In this document: positions 44,988 through 55,744 of the stretch, piece after piece
Position numbering within the stretch: the stretch's first letter is position 1
Layout of the letters: each line of letters opens with the position of its first letter
From: Branchiostoma floridae
Lineage: Eukaryota; Chordata; Leptocardii; Amphioxiformes; Branchiostomatidae
Assembly (NCBI RefSeq): GCF_000003815.2
Contig: NC_049990.1
Location: 10,077,462-10,141,461, forward strand
Direction: 5' to 3'
Length of the DNA stretch: 64,000 bases
The notes under the pieces: generated by a model
The model's database searches: none
What the model saw: the letters and a program-made list of their open reading frames with translations, nothing else
What the model was told of the DNA's origin: nothing
Translations under genes and position numbers: made by a program

Positions 44988-45539
44988 AGTCCTTGTCGTA
45001 GTAGTCTTTGTTTGGTGCTACAGTCTGTCTTTGCTATTGGTGGATTGTCTGTTAGATGTTCAGTGTGTGTGGTCAGTCCTTCACTATGGTGTTCTCCTTC
45101 TACTCTCTAGTCCTCTTTATAATTTCCAGTTTGCTTTGATGTGTCGTTTCTTGGCAGAAGGGTGGGCGGGTGCAAGTCTGCCTCGGGTGGAATGGCACAT
45201 CCTTTTTCTTTGTTTCCATTCATGAGTTGTTTCTTCTTATATTATGATGGTTTTCAGTTTGGTCTCTGTCTGTATTACTAAAACTGTTTGTATACCCAAA
45301 ATAACAAAGGGCCTTTGGAAGGGGCTTTGGAAGGGCTGGGTTAACAGGTCCGTCCATCCATGGAACCATGGAAGAAAGCTGGCGTAAAGCCTTGCCGGCG
45401 GCAAGGCAAACAAGTGCTGTAATTAAGCCTTTTACAGTACTTTATGCCAAAAATTTTACTTGGATCATTTTACCAACTATCTTATGCCTATCTATACCAA
45501 ATGTTACTCATACCAGGGTACAGGGGTGCAAAATATACC

Positions 45540-46015
45540 GTTATAAGACCATCAACAACAGTCGCACGGAGCTAACAGCGCAGCGAAAATACCATCGCTA
45601 GCGTTTCAACTTCGGATAACAAGTTATAAGTACTGTTGAACTCAGTAACGTTAAAGTTTGTTTTTAGTTGCCTTTGACGGTTTGACCTGAAATAGTGTTA
45701 CGCTAAACTCCTGAAGAGAAGTTAAGTGACTGCTGCGATTATCATAGATATGCCCCTAAGAACTGATACAATATAAAGCCTTCTGAATAGTCTAAAATGC
45801 GAGAGCCTTAGGCGGGCTTCGCTCCCACTGGCGGGAACACTGCTATATACGGGATCATGAGGCCCCGCTTATGAATATTAATAAGCCTTTGGCCTCCTCT
45901 TCGCTGATTGGCTAGGTCTTTGATTCAATTAACTCTCCGGCTGACAGGTGTGGCTCTGTGCGGGGTCACGGAAGGTCACGTCAGGAGGCCAAAAGAAAAC
46001 AAATTTCCCCTCAGA
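45540..46015 (+). repeat. Direct repeat flanking the LINE, right copy
   Basis: Same-orientation partner of 37778-38410, shorter because the GC-rich insert is missing or collapsed. Both copies end AATTTCCCCT. Confidence 0.8.
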
Positions 46016-46049
46016 AAAGTGCCAAAATTAATCATTTTAAAGTTGTTTA

Positions 46050-46860
46050 TGTCAAAAATTTTACTTGAATCTTGTTACCAAGTATCTAATGCCTATCTAT
46101 ACCAAATTTCAGGTCATTTAATTGTAATACCAGGGTACAGGAGCCAAAAGTGTCCTTTTTTGGTCAAAAATTGGCCAAAAATCGCAAAAATAAGCATTTT
46201 GTTGCAGTGTACACCAAAAGTGTTATTGAATTTATATGAAGGGATTATCAAGGCACATCTGTGTCAAATTTCAGCTCATTCGGTTGCAATACCAAGGTAC
46301 AGGAGCCAAAAGTGTCCTTTTTTGGTCAAAAATTGGTCAAAAAATCGCAAAAATAAGCATTTTGTTGTACTGTACACCAAAAGTGTTATTGAATTTATAT
46401 GAAGAGATTATCAAGCCACATCTCTGTCAAATTTCAGCTCATTTGGTTGTAATACCAGGGTACAGGGGCTAAAAGTGTCCTTTTTGGGTAAAAAATTGGT
46501 CAAAAAATCGCAAAAATAAGCATTTTGTTGTACTGTACACCAAAAGTGTTATCGAATTTATATGGGGGCATTATTAAGGCACATCTCTGTCAAATTTCAG
46601 CTCATTTGATTGTAATACCAGGGTACAGGGGCCAAAATATACAGTTTTGGTCTAAAATTGACCAAAAAATCTCAATAAAATCATTTTAGAGGCAGATATG
46701 AAAAAACTGAGAAAACAGCATCAAGGTATTGGCCCATTCTACCCCTGTGCCAAATTTCAGGTCATTCGGTCCAGGAACGGCGGAGATGAATCACTTTGAA
46801 GATTTGACAGGAGAAAGAAGAAAGAAACATTACGAATACAATATATTTCACCATACTATG
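46050..46860 (+). repeat. ~163-bp tandem repeat array with terminal tail
   Basis: CAAATTTCAG recurs at 46103, 46265, 46428, 46591 and 46751 (spacing 160-163), with CCAAAAGTGTCCTTTTT and CAAAAATAAGCATTTTG between. A partial unit also precedes the array at 45430-45540. The array ends in a conserved tail around GAACGGCGGAGATGAATCAC and a GAAAGAAGAAAG run, like the 3' end of a dispersed repeat. Confidence 0.85.
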
Positions 46861-47653
46861 TATGGCTAAAATATAATAATGGCTTACCTAGTATCTATGT
46901 TGCGCCAATCACAATAAGTGAACAACCTTTTATCACTGTAAATCACTTTTTGGTACATTTTAGTCATTGTACATGGTGTTAGATTCAGTGACAACACTGC
47001 AGTTTCCAATAACCTACTCATTTGGGCTTCATACGCAAATACGTCGAACTTCGTCAAAGTGACCGCAAGGGAAAATTATCACAACCTCGCAAAGTTGGTA
47101 CAGTTTCCCACTGCAAACTGGGTTCAAAGCAAATGAAGATGCATTTCAACTGGCCCAAACTGGATTGACCGCTTCGTCAGTCCTGTCAATGTGTACGTGT
47201 CGACCCCGCCTTCTTTTCCAGACAGTCACTGTGAATTACCGGCATTATTAACACGTCTGGCGCGGACTTTCTCCGGTAAAGGTGAGTTTGTTTCGCAAAT
47301 GGTTACATTTCACCACAATTTCCAGCTCTAGGGTCAAGTTAAATGCCTGAAAAAGCCAGGGGAGGTTGTAGATTTGTCTTGGACTTTTCAGGATCGGCTA
47401 TGTGACGGCTTGTACTTTGGCAGAGCACTTGTGACTTTAAACAATTAGTGTTTCATGTGTACGTAGAGTACTTTTAAAGAGAATGGGTAAGATTATGCAC
47501 CTGAGTGTGAAGAAGAAGACGAAATGTCTGGCTAACCAGCTTTATATCATTGCTGCTTCTTTATTTGTGGGAGGGCAATAGTTGGTAACAGCAAGTACAT
47601 TAAAGTGCCCTTTGTTGACAAACAGGTTTTCTGTTACTTGACTTCAGGGCAAT
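46861..47653 (+). promoter_or_regulatory. 5' flank and non-coding first exon of the EF-hand gene
   Basis: A donor AAAG|GTGAGT at 47281/47282 can join to the acceptor TTCAG at 47643-47647, six bases before ATG 47654. This suggests a non-coding first exon ending at 47281. No TATA box was assigned. Confidence 0.4.
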
Positions 47654-49134
47654 ATGACAGACTCAGAGAAGGTTTTCAGTAAGCATGACGTCAACAAAGA
47701 CGGTAAAATGAGCTCCAAAGAGCTGGAGGCAGCGCTGAAAGAGCTGGGCGTGCCTGCTAGCTCCACTCTTATACAGGTACGGATAAGTGAACTCTGTACA
47801 TGTAGACCACTGTATAACTGCAAATATAGACATACATAACACTGAAAATATAGACAAATGATAGACACATATACAGACATATAAAACATTGTATATTAGT
47901 AACTGGGAAAGTCAGAAGTGTAAATATGCATGTGTATTATGCCCTTCGTACTCAACTGTCATTACATATACAAGTAAGGAATGTATCAGGGAACCCCCAG
48001 GTTTAACCATGAAGCATGTCGTATAATAATTACGTCGCGGTCACGTGAGTGCAAACCCTGCCAAAGGAAAACCGGACGTGACGTACCTGACAATGTGTCC
48101 ATGGTGACGACCAGTCGTGACTATAAACATTATAATCAAATCCCGCAAGATATGGCAAATGTATTCAGTCATTTCACAACAGAATCCTTTTCCACCTCAC
48201 ATAGGGAATTCTGGCTCAGTACGACAAGCCGCCCCATGATGGGTTCATAAGCTTGACTGAGTTCCAGAACCTGGCGACTGACATGGAGGCCATCACGAAG
48301 ACGGGGCTTGAGGAAACCCTCAAACACTTTACTGAGACCTACGACAAGGTAAGGCGACAAAGGATATGTCTTGACTCTTGTGTCAACCATATAAAGGATT
48401 TTCTTTCAAATGTTCGATGTAAGGCCAAACTGACTTGATTTCTGACATCCACGCGCCGATGTTGAGATGTCCGCTTTCGTTTTCTCTCGAGCTCGTCTGC
48501 ACGTTGTTCTGCCAAGGGCTGGGTCATTATTATCTGAGAAGTTAGTCCAATGCTAAAAGCTTCCTCCCTAGAACTATAACTTTATGTTATAAGCTTCCTC
48601 GTGATTGCTTCCATGTAGGTGTTGTCTAAAGCTTAAATTATATCAATACTAAGGAGGCCAGACATCTGCCTTGGTGTAGTTCAGTCCAAAACACCAGAGT
48701 GGTTAACGAGCTGTGTTTCATCGTGCGTGATATGAAGTAACTGCAGCTAGTGGTAACGTACTAGTATAACAATTGTTCATAAAATAGGATATCACGGTGT
48801 TTTCAAACTGCAATATGTTAAAAATAATGCAGTATGAAGCCACCGTCCGGCGACTTGATATCCCTAAATGTAGCCATGTTTTTAAAGACAACGAACATAG
48901 CTAACCCCTCGGATAAAGGTGAACTGGTTTAAGATTGACAAGTTTATGATAACTTTACTCCGACAGGATGGCAGTGGCTTCATCACTCGTGACGAACTGA
49001 AGGCAGGGATGGTGACACTCGGCATGGGCAGTGATGACGCCACCGTCAACGCCATCATCCAGATGTCTGACGTGAACAACGACGGCAAGATCAGTGTCCA
49101 GGAGTTCGCAGCAGTCATCGGCCACGGGAAGTAA
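47654..49134 (+). CDS. Calmodulin-like EF-hand protein
   Basis: Predicted calcium sensor. Three coding exons (47654-47776, 48205-48348, 48967-49134; 435 nt, 144 residues), all phase 0. Loop 1 is canonical: DVNKDGKMSSKE. Loop 2 is degenerate (DKPPHDGFISLTE, one residue too long, with prolines), so it probably does not bind calcium. Loop 3, DKDGSGFITRDE, is canonical and is split by the last intron. Loop 4, DVNNDGKISVQE, is canonical. The length and four-hand layout match calmodulin/troponin-C-like proteins, but identity to calmodulin is too low for calmodulin itself. A dead copy of exon 4 lies at 33936-34109. Confidence 0.9.
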
Positions 49135-49287
49135 CCAGTCGCCTAGAAGACGACTGCAAAGGCGCCTCTTCCAAACAAACGCCCCACGGATCTGTCCCCC
49201 TCGGGAAGCAGCTCCGTAGAGCCCACCAGTTCGTGTTACACCATTCACCGCTCCTGCGCAGATGACTGTCTATACAGCTTTACCTCG

Positions 49288-49459
49288 GAGAGGCTCTACT
49301 AAACCGGGCTGAGGTTTCCACTTTTGTGTTGTGATGTTTCCAGCTATCCGGCAATCGGAGAATCAGCTTTACATGCATAAAACACAAACAGCTGGTTACT
49401 GTGCTTAGAGACCACACCGACAAAAGTGTAAACCTCAGCCCGGTTTAGCAAAGCCTCTA
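49288..49459. mobile_element. ~170-bp MITE downstream of the EF-hand gene
   Basis: Inverted ends of ~39 bp: left AGAGGCTCTACTAAACCGGG, right the mirror ending CCCGGTTTAGCAAAGCCTCT. It lies in the 3' UTR region. Degenerate relative at about 24655-24775. No clear target duplication. Confidence 0.75.
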
Positions 49460-49823
49460 CCAAGCTATACTGTTTTGGACACTGGTAGGTCTTTGTAGGA
49501 GAATGTTGTTACACAGACTAGCTATTCCCTGCCTATATTGCTAAGTCACGTCACAAATTGCTGGTACAATCCTTTTGCTGTGAACTTTCTCAAGCGGGTA
49601 CGTGTAATTTGCTTATTGAGTATATCTTTCTGGTAACGCGGTATCTCTACGATTAAAAGTTTTTTTTGGCATATTCATAATCAAGGTCTCGAAGAGTTAA
49701 CTGGAAAAGATTGTCTGGTGAACATTTAGCGTGTTCTAAGTACGTAGTATGTACCCATGGCCAGCTGATTGTCATTTTCACTAGTTGGTCATTAAGCATT
49801 TTTAACATTGGTGGAGAAAGCAA

Positions 49824-49829
49824 AATAAA
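49824..49829 (+). terminator. Candidate polyadenylation signal AATAAA (EF-hand gene)
   Basis: First AATAAA noted downstream of the stop, about 690 nt away. Confidence 0.35.
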
Positions 49830-50204
49830 AGGCTGGTGCATACACACCAGACGATATCTCTAATGTTTCTTTGTCTGCCATGTTTCACTTAATCTGTTGC
49901 CATTTCTAATTACTATACTAACACGCACCCCCCTTGAAAGTATTCCCTCCAAGTTTTTCACACAAGACGAAACGACCGGGAACACCTGCATCACAATACA
50001 TGTGGGGACATGTCCAAGACCAGTTTGAATGCACAATGCATTCAAGGATCTAGTTCAAGACGCGTTCAGCACTTGGTAAAAATACCACGTTACTGACTGA
50101 CTGGCAAAATGAACTGACTGGCAAAACAATGAATGAAGACCTTTATTGCGCATTTTTGCCCCACTGGTGCCCCAATAGATGTGTAAATGGCAGAACCTGT
50201 TGAC

Positions 50205-50368
50205 TGTTCTCCAAGCAGAGGTTCGGCTCCGGCTGTTTTCAACGTGTTTCTTAGGCGTTTTATCGAAGGTGGCAGACATGAAGAAAACAACACAAAATGC
50301 TAATAGAAAGCCCGATCGATAAAACACGTCAATAAAACTGCAGAAACCGAACGTCTGCTTGGAGAGTA
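50205..50368. mobile_element. 164-bp MITE with perfect 9-bp target duplication (family CTCCAAGCAGAGGTT)
   Basis: Ends TGTTCTCCAAGCAGAGGTTC and the mirror ...TCTGCTTGGAGAGTA, flanked by CCTGTTGAC (50196-50204 and 50369-50377). Relatives are at 55879-56025, 63917 onward, and inside the left duplication (about 34298-34645), so it inserted before the duplication. Confidence 0.88.
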
Positions 50369-51146
50369 CCTGTTGACCATGTCATGATCAATGTCAATAA
50401 CTCGTGTATTTGTACTAACTTTGGTTTGATATTGGGGGCCCCCGTAGGGGCTCACAAAAATTGCCATAGTGGACGGTATTTCACGTCCCCCAGGCGGGGT
50501 ATTGGGAAAAGTTTTCAACTAGCAATAATCACGCCTCGGTTGGACCTCATTGGCTATGATATCGCCTCTGCGCAAAGCTGATGAGTAAATTTTGTTTTGC
50601 GCCCCACGCTAGGAACAACGACATTTTGTTTGTGGTGAAGTTCAATTACTAAAACAATTTTAGGCTATACATACTTTAAGAATACTGAGGCTTCAAAGAT
50701 CTATTCATTGAGTACGACCTTATTTGTACTGATTTTAATAGTCATATACGCTTCTTCGACGTCTTTATCAATTAGATGTTACAATGATCAACTTGAACTA
50801 ATGTATATCAAATTCAAGGGTGAACTTGCCTCATTATCATAAATTATGCGTTGGATAACAGTCAAGTACAGTAGCAGCGTCGGGTCAGAGGTCAAGGCTC
50901 TTTGAGGATAATTTCACCAAGGAGGTTTTATGAGATTTCGCGCACAAAATATGTACCAAGAATTCGAACTAATGAGAAGACGTAACTGATGATGGGCAAT
51001 AGTTTAACACATTGTACTTTGAAATATATTTGCAGGGAAATACCAAGGTTAAAATACAGCCCGATCTGATGTAATCGGCCGCGCGGGCCAACTTTCGTCT
51101 TGATTAGTCCAATCAACGGTCGAGACGAGCAGGTGACCGGCCTCCG

Positions 51147-51280
51147 CCAATCAAAACACTGCATGCTTCATTCATGAATTTTAATTACTTGCAATGCATA
51201 CATAATCGGTGTCTCCTTTCTGTTTCTATCAACTTTCTTGGTGGCTCCAGAACTGTCGTGTCTTCCGTCATCAAGACAAC
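51147..51280 (+). promoter_or_regulatory. Promoter and leader of the secreted-protein gene
   Basis: CCAAT at 51147-51151 and a TATA-like CATACATAAT at 51197-51206, about 80 bp upstream of ATG 51281. Both elements are conserved in the duplicate (CCAAT and TATATAA there), which supports their assignment. Confidence 0.5.
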
Positions 51281-53607
51281 ATGAGGTCCTCTACTCTATC
51301 CGTCCTATTAATGGCCATTGTCTGCTGTTTCCTTCTCTTCGAAGTTGCTCAATGCGAAGACAGCAATGCTGCAGCTGGTAAGCACTACTTACTAGTAGAC
51401 CTTTTGGGAAAGATTTATACAAGAGGACTATTTCAACCTCCTTGATTTATTCTAGCCCCAATAAGACGGGTGTATGTGTGCATAGCTAAAGTAACAAACG
51501 ACACCATCGACAAGGACTAAGGGATGTGGAGTCATGTGATTCCGAATGCTAAGCATGTTAAGAAATCCAAGTTGTATAAAAGATGTCTTGGCAGCGATGA
51601 CTGCGAACGGATTGATTGATATTTGTGAAATTGTTTCGAAAACCTCGTCTTACCGCCAAGTGACGCTACTCTGCATTTTTTCCCAGAGTTTGACAGTCCC
51701 GACTTCCTCATGGACAAGAAAGCGGTCAGAGGCTACATCAAAAGGGCGGACAACAGTGAGTACATTTCTGCCATGTCAAAGAATCAAGTTATCGTGCATC
51801 ATTTTGGCATGTATGCAAACAAGGAGCTTGAAGCAAGCAATGAGGTTTTAAAGGTCTCGTTTCAACCTCATTATGCAGAAAAATGTAATATCAAGGTGGA
51901 CCGCCTTGGTAACACATAATAACGATACTTTTTGAAAAAAAAGTTGGCCGTGCGATTCTGTAGCGAGTGCAGAAACCTGGACTTGTCGTCCACGGTATTG
52001 ACAAACCACAAATTATACATCGATGCCGTCTCTGCGCCACGCGCTTTGTGCACTACAAAAAGGATCTAACACAAATTGCACAAATACACACCAGACTGTC
52101 AGACAGTACATGACTGACTGTCCCAGGTGTATGCAAAACACTTTCAGAGCCGGTAACACTGATTACAATAGATTAATTGCTTCATTTCCATAAGAAATTA
52201 TTGCCGACAAAAGGTTAATTTACAGCACACAAATGTACCTGTTGACACATCCGTAGAAAATGATACTAGTAACAGTCACTGATTGTGTGCATCTACATGT
52301 ATATGCAAACACTACAGTACGTCCTCAACTATAAAGATAACATTCAACTGATAGGCTTAGCTCAGCCTAATACGCTGATCTGTCAATGTGTTGTTTTGAT
52401 GTTGTCGGTAGTTGTTTGATGTGACTTTACTGGGTTTTTTTACATGCTTTTCATTCAGATTGAAATATTTCTTAAACCAAGTTTTTGATGCCATGATAGT
52501 GTTTTATCTACGGTGACTCTTAACAAACAAAGAAGAAAGCTCACAGAGCTTGGCCTTGGTTGATAATCAGAATACGTCAACAAATATGTAGCCTCCACGT
52601 GGCCTTCCTACGGGGGTTCGGAATTGTAGAATTCGGTTTTAAAAAATCGAGAAATTGGTCAGGGGAGTCAGCCATAGCCTAGATTTTATGTTTCTTCGCC
52701 GACGAAACTCCCCTGGCGAATTAGTTGCTGCCGTCAAGTTCACGGAGTCTCTGGGAAAGACAGGGGCTGGTCTTTTCAAAGATAATGCCAACAATGCTGC
52801 ATGTATGACACGTTTTCTCGTTCATAATTACAGAAGCGAAGGCAGCACATGATATCCACGCCATGATGATATCCATGGGACTGAAGAAGCGGGCAAAGAA
52901 ATTCATGAAAAGAGAAAAGGCTCGAAGTAAGTATTTTCTTTTCTTATAAAATTTACCTCCTTTTTACCCTGACCAACAAGTAACGCCCCGTCATATCCTG
53001 TAAATACGACTTCACTGACCAGTCTGGATGACAGCGTTTGTTGTACAAAACCAAGTGTACAGCTATCTATTCAAGACCAACATTTCCGTGACCGCCTGTC
53101 ATCTTCCTCAGGGCGATACACATCTACTAGAATTACATGTACACATGTAGTATGTATACGTTTGGGACCGCATCTGTTAGCAGCGGCACCTAGCTGCAGT
53201 GGTAATACTGCAGTAGAACCACTCGATAGTGATTGCCCCGAGGAAGGTGACAGGTGGTCACCCACCGAAACGTCGGTCTTGAATAAAAACACTTGCCTGG
53301 TTCTGTTCAAAGAACTTACCTGCAAGACCATTGATATCCTGTGACTTGCCAAACTGATGAAACTATTCACAAATCTTCAAACGTTTGTTTGAAAAGTAGT
53401 TGATGACAATATCATGCTTAGAACATTAGATCGCTTTCCACTCAATAATGACTCCCAGAAACTATAAGTTTAATACCATTGTTTCTCCCTACAGTGGAAA
53501 AGCGTCACCAAAAGCGTAGGAACGACCGAAGAAAGAACGGCATTTCCAAGCGTACTGACAGTCACTCCGCCCGAAGCCATGGAGGAAATACCCGCCGGAA
53601 CGGTTAG
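51281..53607 (+). CDS. Small, highly basic secreted protein, unknown (faint UCMA/Gla-rich protein resemblance)
   Basis: Four exons (51281-51377, 51687-51755, 52834-52926, 53495-53607; 372 nt, 123 residues), all introns phase 1. Residues 1-25 form a clear signal peptide (LLMAIVCCFLLFEVAQC). The mature part is strongly basic, with Lys/Arg clusters GLKKR (71-75), MKREK, QKRRNDRRK and SKR. These could be prohormone-convertase sites or matrix/nucleic-acid-binding patches. It has no cysteine after the signal peptide. Residues 39-52 (FLMDKKAVRGYIKR) align without gaps with the IFMQESDASNFLKR region of vertebrate UCMA as I recall it (Met, aromatic, Ile/Leu, Lys-Arg shared). The rest does not match and lacks the Glu-rich Gla domain, so this is only a hint. 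An antimicrobial or neuropeptide-precursor role is equally possible. Confidence 0.8.
52588..52730 (+). repeat. Dispersed repeat (TTCCTACGGGGGT family), copy 1
   Basis: In intron 2 of the secreted-protein gene. Shares TAGCCTCCA, CTTCCTACGGGGGT, AGAATTCGG and ACTCCCCTGGCGAATTA with copies at 55600-55745 and 56715-56890. Nature unknown. Confidence 0.6.
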
Positions 53608-53840
53608 AGCGGCCGAGGCGGCTACGGAGGGCGAGGACACTACGGCTAGTCACTTAGATCATTGCTGCTTTACCATATGACGAATAGGCCTGTTTTTTTT
53701 TTTAGTTACAACGAATTTAGTAACCATTGTCAGTATGCCCGGATGATGATGAACAGCCACAGGTGTAACTTCAATGTCTATTAAATGAAAACATTGTAGA
53801 CATGCACTAAATGTTAAGAACTCCATCCTGGGATTTATAA

Positions 53841-53846
53841 AATAAA
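53841..53846 (+). terminator. Candidate polyadenylation signal AATAAA (secreted-protein gene)
   Basis: About 235 nt past the stop codon, a usual distance for a short 3' UTR. Confidence 0.55.
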
Positions 53847-54444
53847 GTTATACATGTATTCTTCAAGCAGATGTTTAATGATCCGAAGACGCACTAATTA
53901 TAGGGCAGGGACGAGATAATTACATGTAGAATCCATATCTTTTGTGTCTTGTAGGGGGTAGCTATCTTGGAAGGAGTGCCTTTTGTGATGTCCCTCTTAA
54001 CAGGACATAGGAGCGGGGACTAAGGCTACTTTTGTGGTTGGACGAGTTGGACGAGTTGGTACATTGTGTTAGGATCCACCCTTAGGCTCCAGTGTGAATG
54101 TACTCATTTCAAGGAGGTTCTATAACCCCCCTTCTCATTTCAATCCAGACTTCTATATGGATTGTGTGGTTTGATTCTTGAACAGGTCCACGCAAAAGGG
54201 TATGTAAATTTAGTTTTCTTTGCATAGTCGTATGTAAAACACACAAGAATTCAGAAGAATTGAGTGGATCTGCGCTTGCTTTTTGTAAGTAACATATAAA
54301 ATCTGGGTAATTCATTTTACATGTTTACCCCCGCCAAGAAGCGTATGTTTTCGGTTATTGCCTTCGACAAGAAGGCTATGGAAACGGTTGAGCTTGGATT
54401 TTTTTGGTCTTTATCTTGTTCTCAGTGTAGCTTATTCAGGGAGA
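53847..54444. other. Intergenic, nothing recognised
   Basis: No gene or repeat recognised. Only short chance open frames. Confidence 0.5.
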
Positions 54445-55235
54445 GAATACAATAACGTTATGTGTCAAGGTGATATACAAATTGGTGGGGTAAGACGTCG
54501 TAGTCCAACTATGTCGCAGTGTGGCTGAAAATACGTAGTTCGGATTACTGTAAATGCTTAAAGTTTTGACCCGGATAGAAAACCACATACGACGTAGTTC
54601 AGTCAGGCTGTACTGCTGGCAACTACGGCGTACTTCAGGTTTAAGCCGTATCGGACCCGCTTCTGTGAGCTACGTCGTAGTAAGCGTAAGTACGCCGTAG
54701 TTGGCTGAAGTACGCAGTAGTTGAATTTTGACCGGAATAGAAAACCATAAACGTTATGTGTAAAGGTGAGGTAGCACTAATTGATGGGGTAAGACAGTGT
54801 GTAGTCCAGCTATTTCGCAGTATGGCTGAAAGTACCTAGTTTGGGTAACATATTACTAGCCTGTGTTTACACAATCTCTCACCACTGGCTGGGGTAAATG
54901 AGGGGGTGGTTACTGCCGGGCTAGCAGCGCGATTTAGTCAGGCTAGGATTATTACGACGTAGTTGACTCAGACCGGTACCGTATGTCAGGCAACTACGAC
55001 GTACTTGGGAAAGCTGAGTCGTATTTGAGCCAGTTGTGTGAATTACTGGCCCGATTGTAGTCGAGTCAGGCCGTACTTCACTGGCATGGCGGCAACTACG
55101 GCGTACTTCAGGAAGTTAAGCTGTATCGGATCCAGTTCTGTGAACTACGGCGTAGTTCGGCAAAGTACGGCGTAGTTGGCCGAAGTACGGCGTAGTTGAG
55201 TTTTGACCGGAATAGAAAACCATAAACGTACGTAT
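54445..55235. repeat. Repeat block dense in ACTACGNCGTA palindromic motifs
   Basis: Diverged direct repeats of about 290 bp (ACGTTATGTGT at about 54456 and 54747; GACCGGAATAGAAAACCATA at about 54729 and 55204). They are filled with variants of AACTACGGCGTACTT and its reverse complement, including TACGACGTAGTT. The motif is itself nearly palindromic, so it occurs in both orientations at many positions. It is interrupted by the MITE at 54857-54945. Confidence 0.75.
54857..54945 (+). mobile_element. MITE, family TAGCCTG, third copy
   Basis: Begins TAGCCTGTGTTTACACAATC and ends GATTTAGTCAGGCTA. Closest to the 1521-1630 copy. Target duplication not clear. Confidence 0.7.
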
Positions 55236-55299
55236 CCATACATACTGCACCTATCCAGACTGTGGGCGAGGCGGTATGTTATTGTGCCATTGGCAGCGT

Positions 55300-55600
55300 A
55301 AAGCCGTGTGCAAACAGTGCCAGGTCAAACGAAGTACAAGTTTTTATCGTCAGAAACTCAGTACATGACCGTGGTCTTCGCTTTCATGTACGAACAGATC
55401 GGCCTGACAGTGCCAGCAAAGCTCCGTAAGTTGTTTCTCTTGTCAGGAGTTTACTGTTGCTGTTTAATACTGGATGGTCTTCGCTCTCATGATGGAAACT
55501 CAGTGAATTTGTACATGTATCAGGAAGTCGCTGGGTTGATTGTTGAGCTTTACTCTGATCGAGCGTTTGTTTCAGAAGGACAAAGTCCGCCGTGGAAGGG
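55300..55600. other. Unassigned stretch with a weak exon-like frame
   Basis: An acceptor-like CTATCCAG (about 55259) and donor-like GTAAGT (55428) bracket frames of about 55 codons with no recognisable domain. Not called as a gene. Confidence 0.25.
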
Positions 55601-55744
55601 TATAGCCTCCATAAGCCCTTCCTACGGGGGTGCGGAGATCGCAGAGTTCGGCAAAAAAATCAGGAAACTGGCCAAGAGAGCCAGTCCACGCAAACTATTC
55701 TCCTTATAATAAATACCCAGCGTACTCGGTCTGATAGAGACTAT
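55600..55744 (+). repeat. Dispersed repeat (TTCCTACGGGGGT family), copy 2
   Basis: Shares CCCTTCCTACGGGGGT, GAGTTCGGCAAAAA and ATTCTCCTTATAAT with the copies at 52588 and 56715. Confidence 0.6.

Larger units (their letters stand above)
38835..45310 (+). mobile_element. Near-complete Tx1/L1-type LINE
   Basis: Contains, in order, tandem 5' UTR monomers, ORF1 with CCHC knuckles (39521-41305 plus a frameshifted end), ORF2 with endonuclease and reverse transcriptase (41493-44987), and a ~320-bp 3' UTR. Codon use and base composition (T-rich, CTT/TCT-rich) differ from host genes. The two-ORF layout with gag-like CCHC ORF1 and APE-endonuclease ORF2 fits the Tx1 clade. Both outer boundaries are approximate; no target duplication was identified. 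Confidence 0.85.
48857..51290 (+). repeat. Segmental duplication, right (parent-like) copy
   Basis: Partner of 33840-36350. It contains the functional last exon of the EF-hand gene and the promoter and first bases of the secreted-protein gene, so it is the likely source. Confidence 0.8.

Noticed and set aside
37778..46015. LTR retrotransposon (direct repeats flanking reverse transcriptase)
   Set aside because: The internal element has APE-endonuclease and LINE-type ORFs, no protease, integrase or primer-binding site, and the repeats do not begin TG and end CA.
53130..53345. GAGGAAGGTGACAGG...CGAAACGTCGG segment resembling the 3' end of a Penelope-like or other retroelement
   Set aside because: The ACCGAAACGTCGG phrase is suggestive, but there is no coding part, tail or second copy in the window.
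54445..55235. CRISPR-like array
   Set aside because: Eukaryotic context; the motifs are short, palindromic, irregularly spaced and in both orientations, without unique spacers.
55259..55428. Possible exon between CTATCCAG and GTAAGT
   Set aside because: Two frames are open for about 50 codons, with no recognisable domain and no neighbouring exon that would join it.
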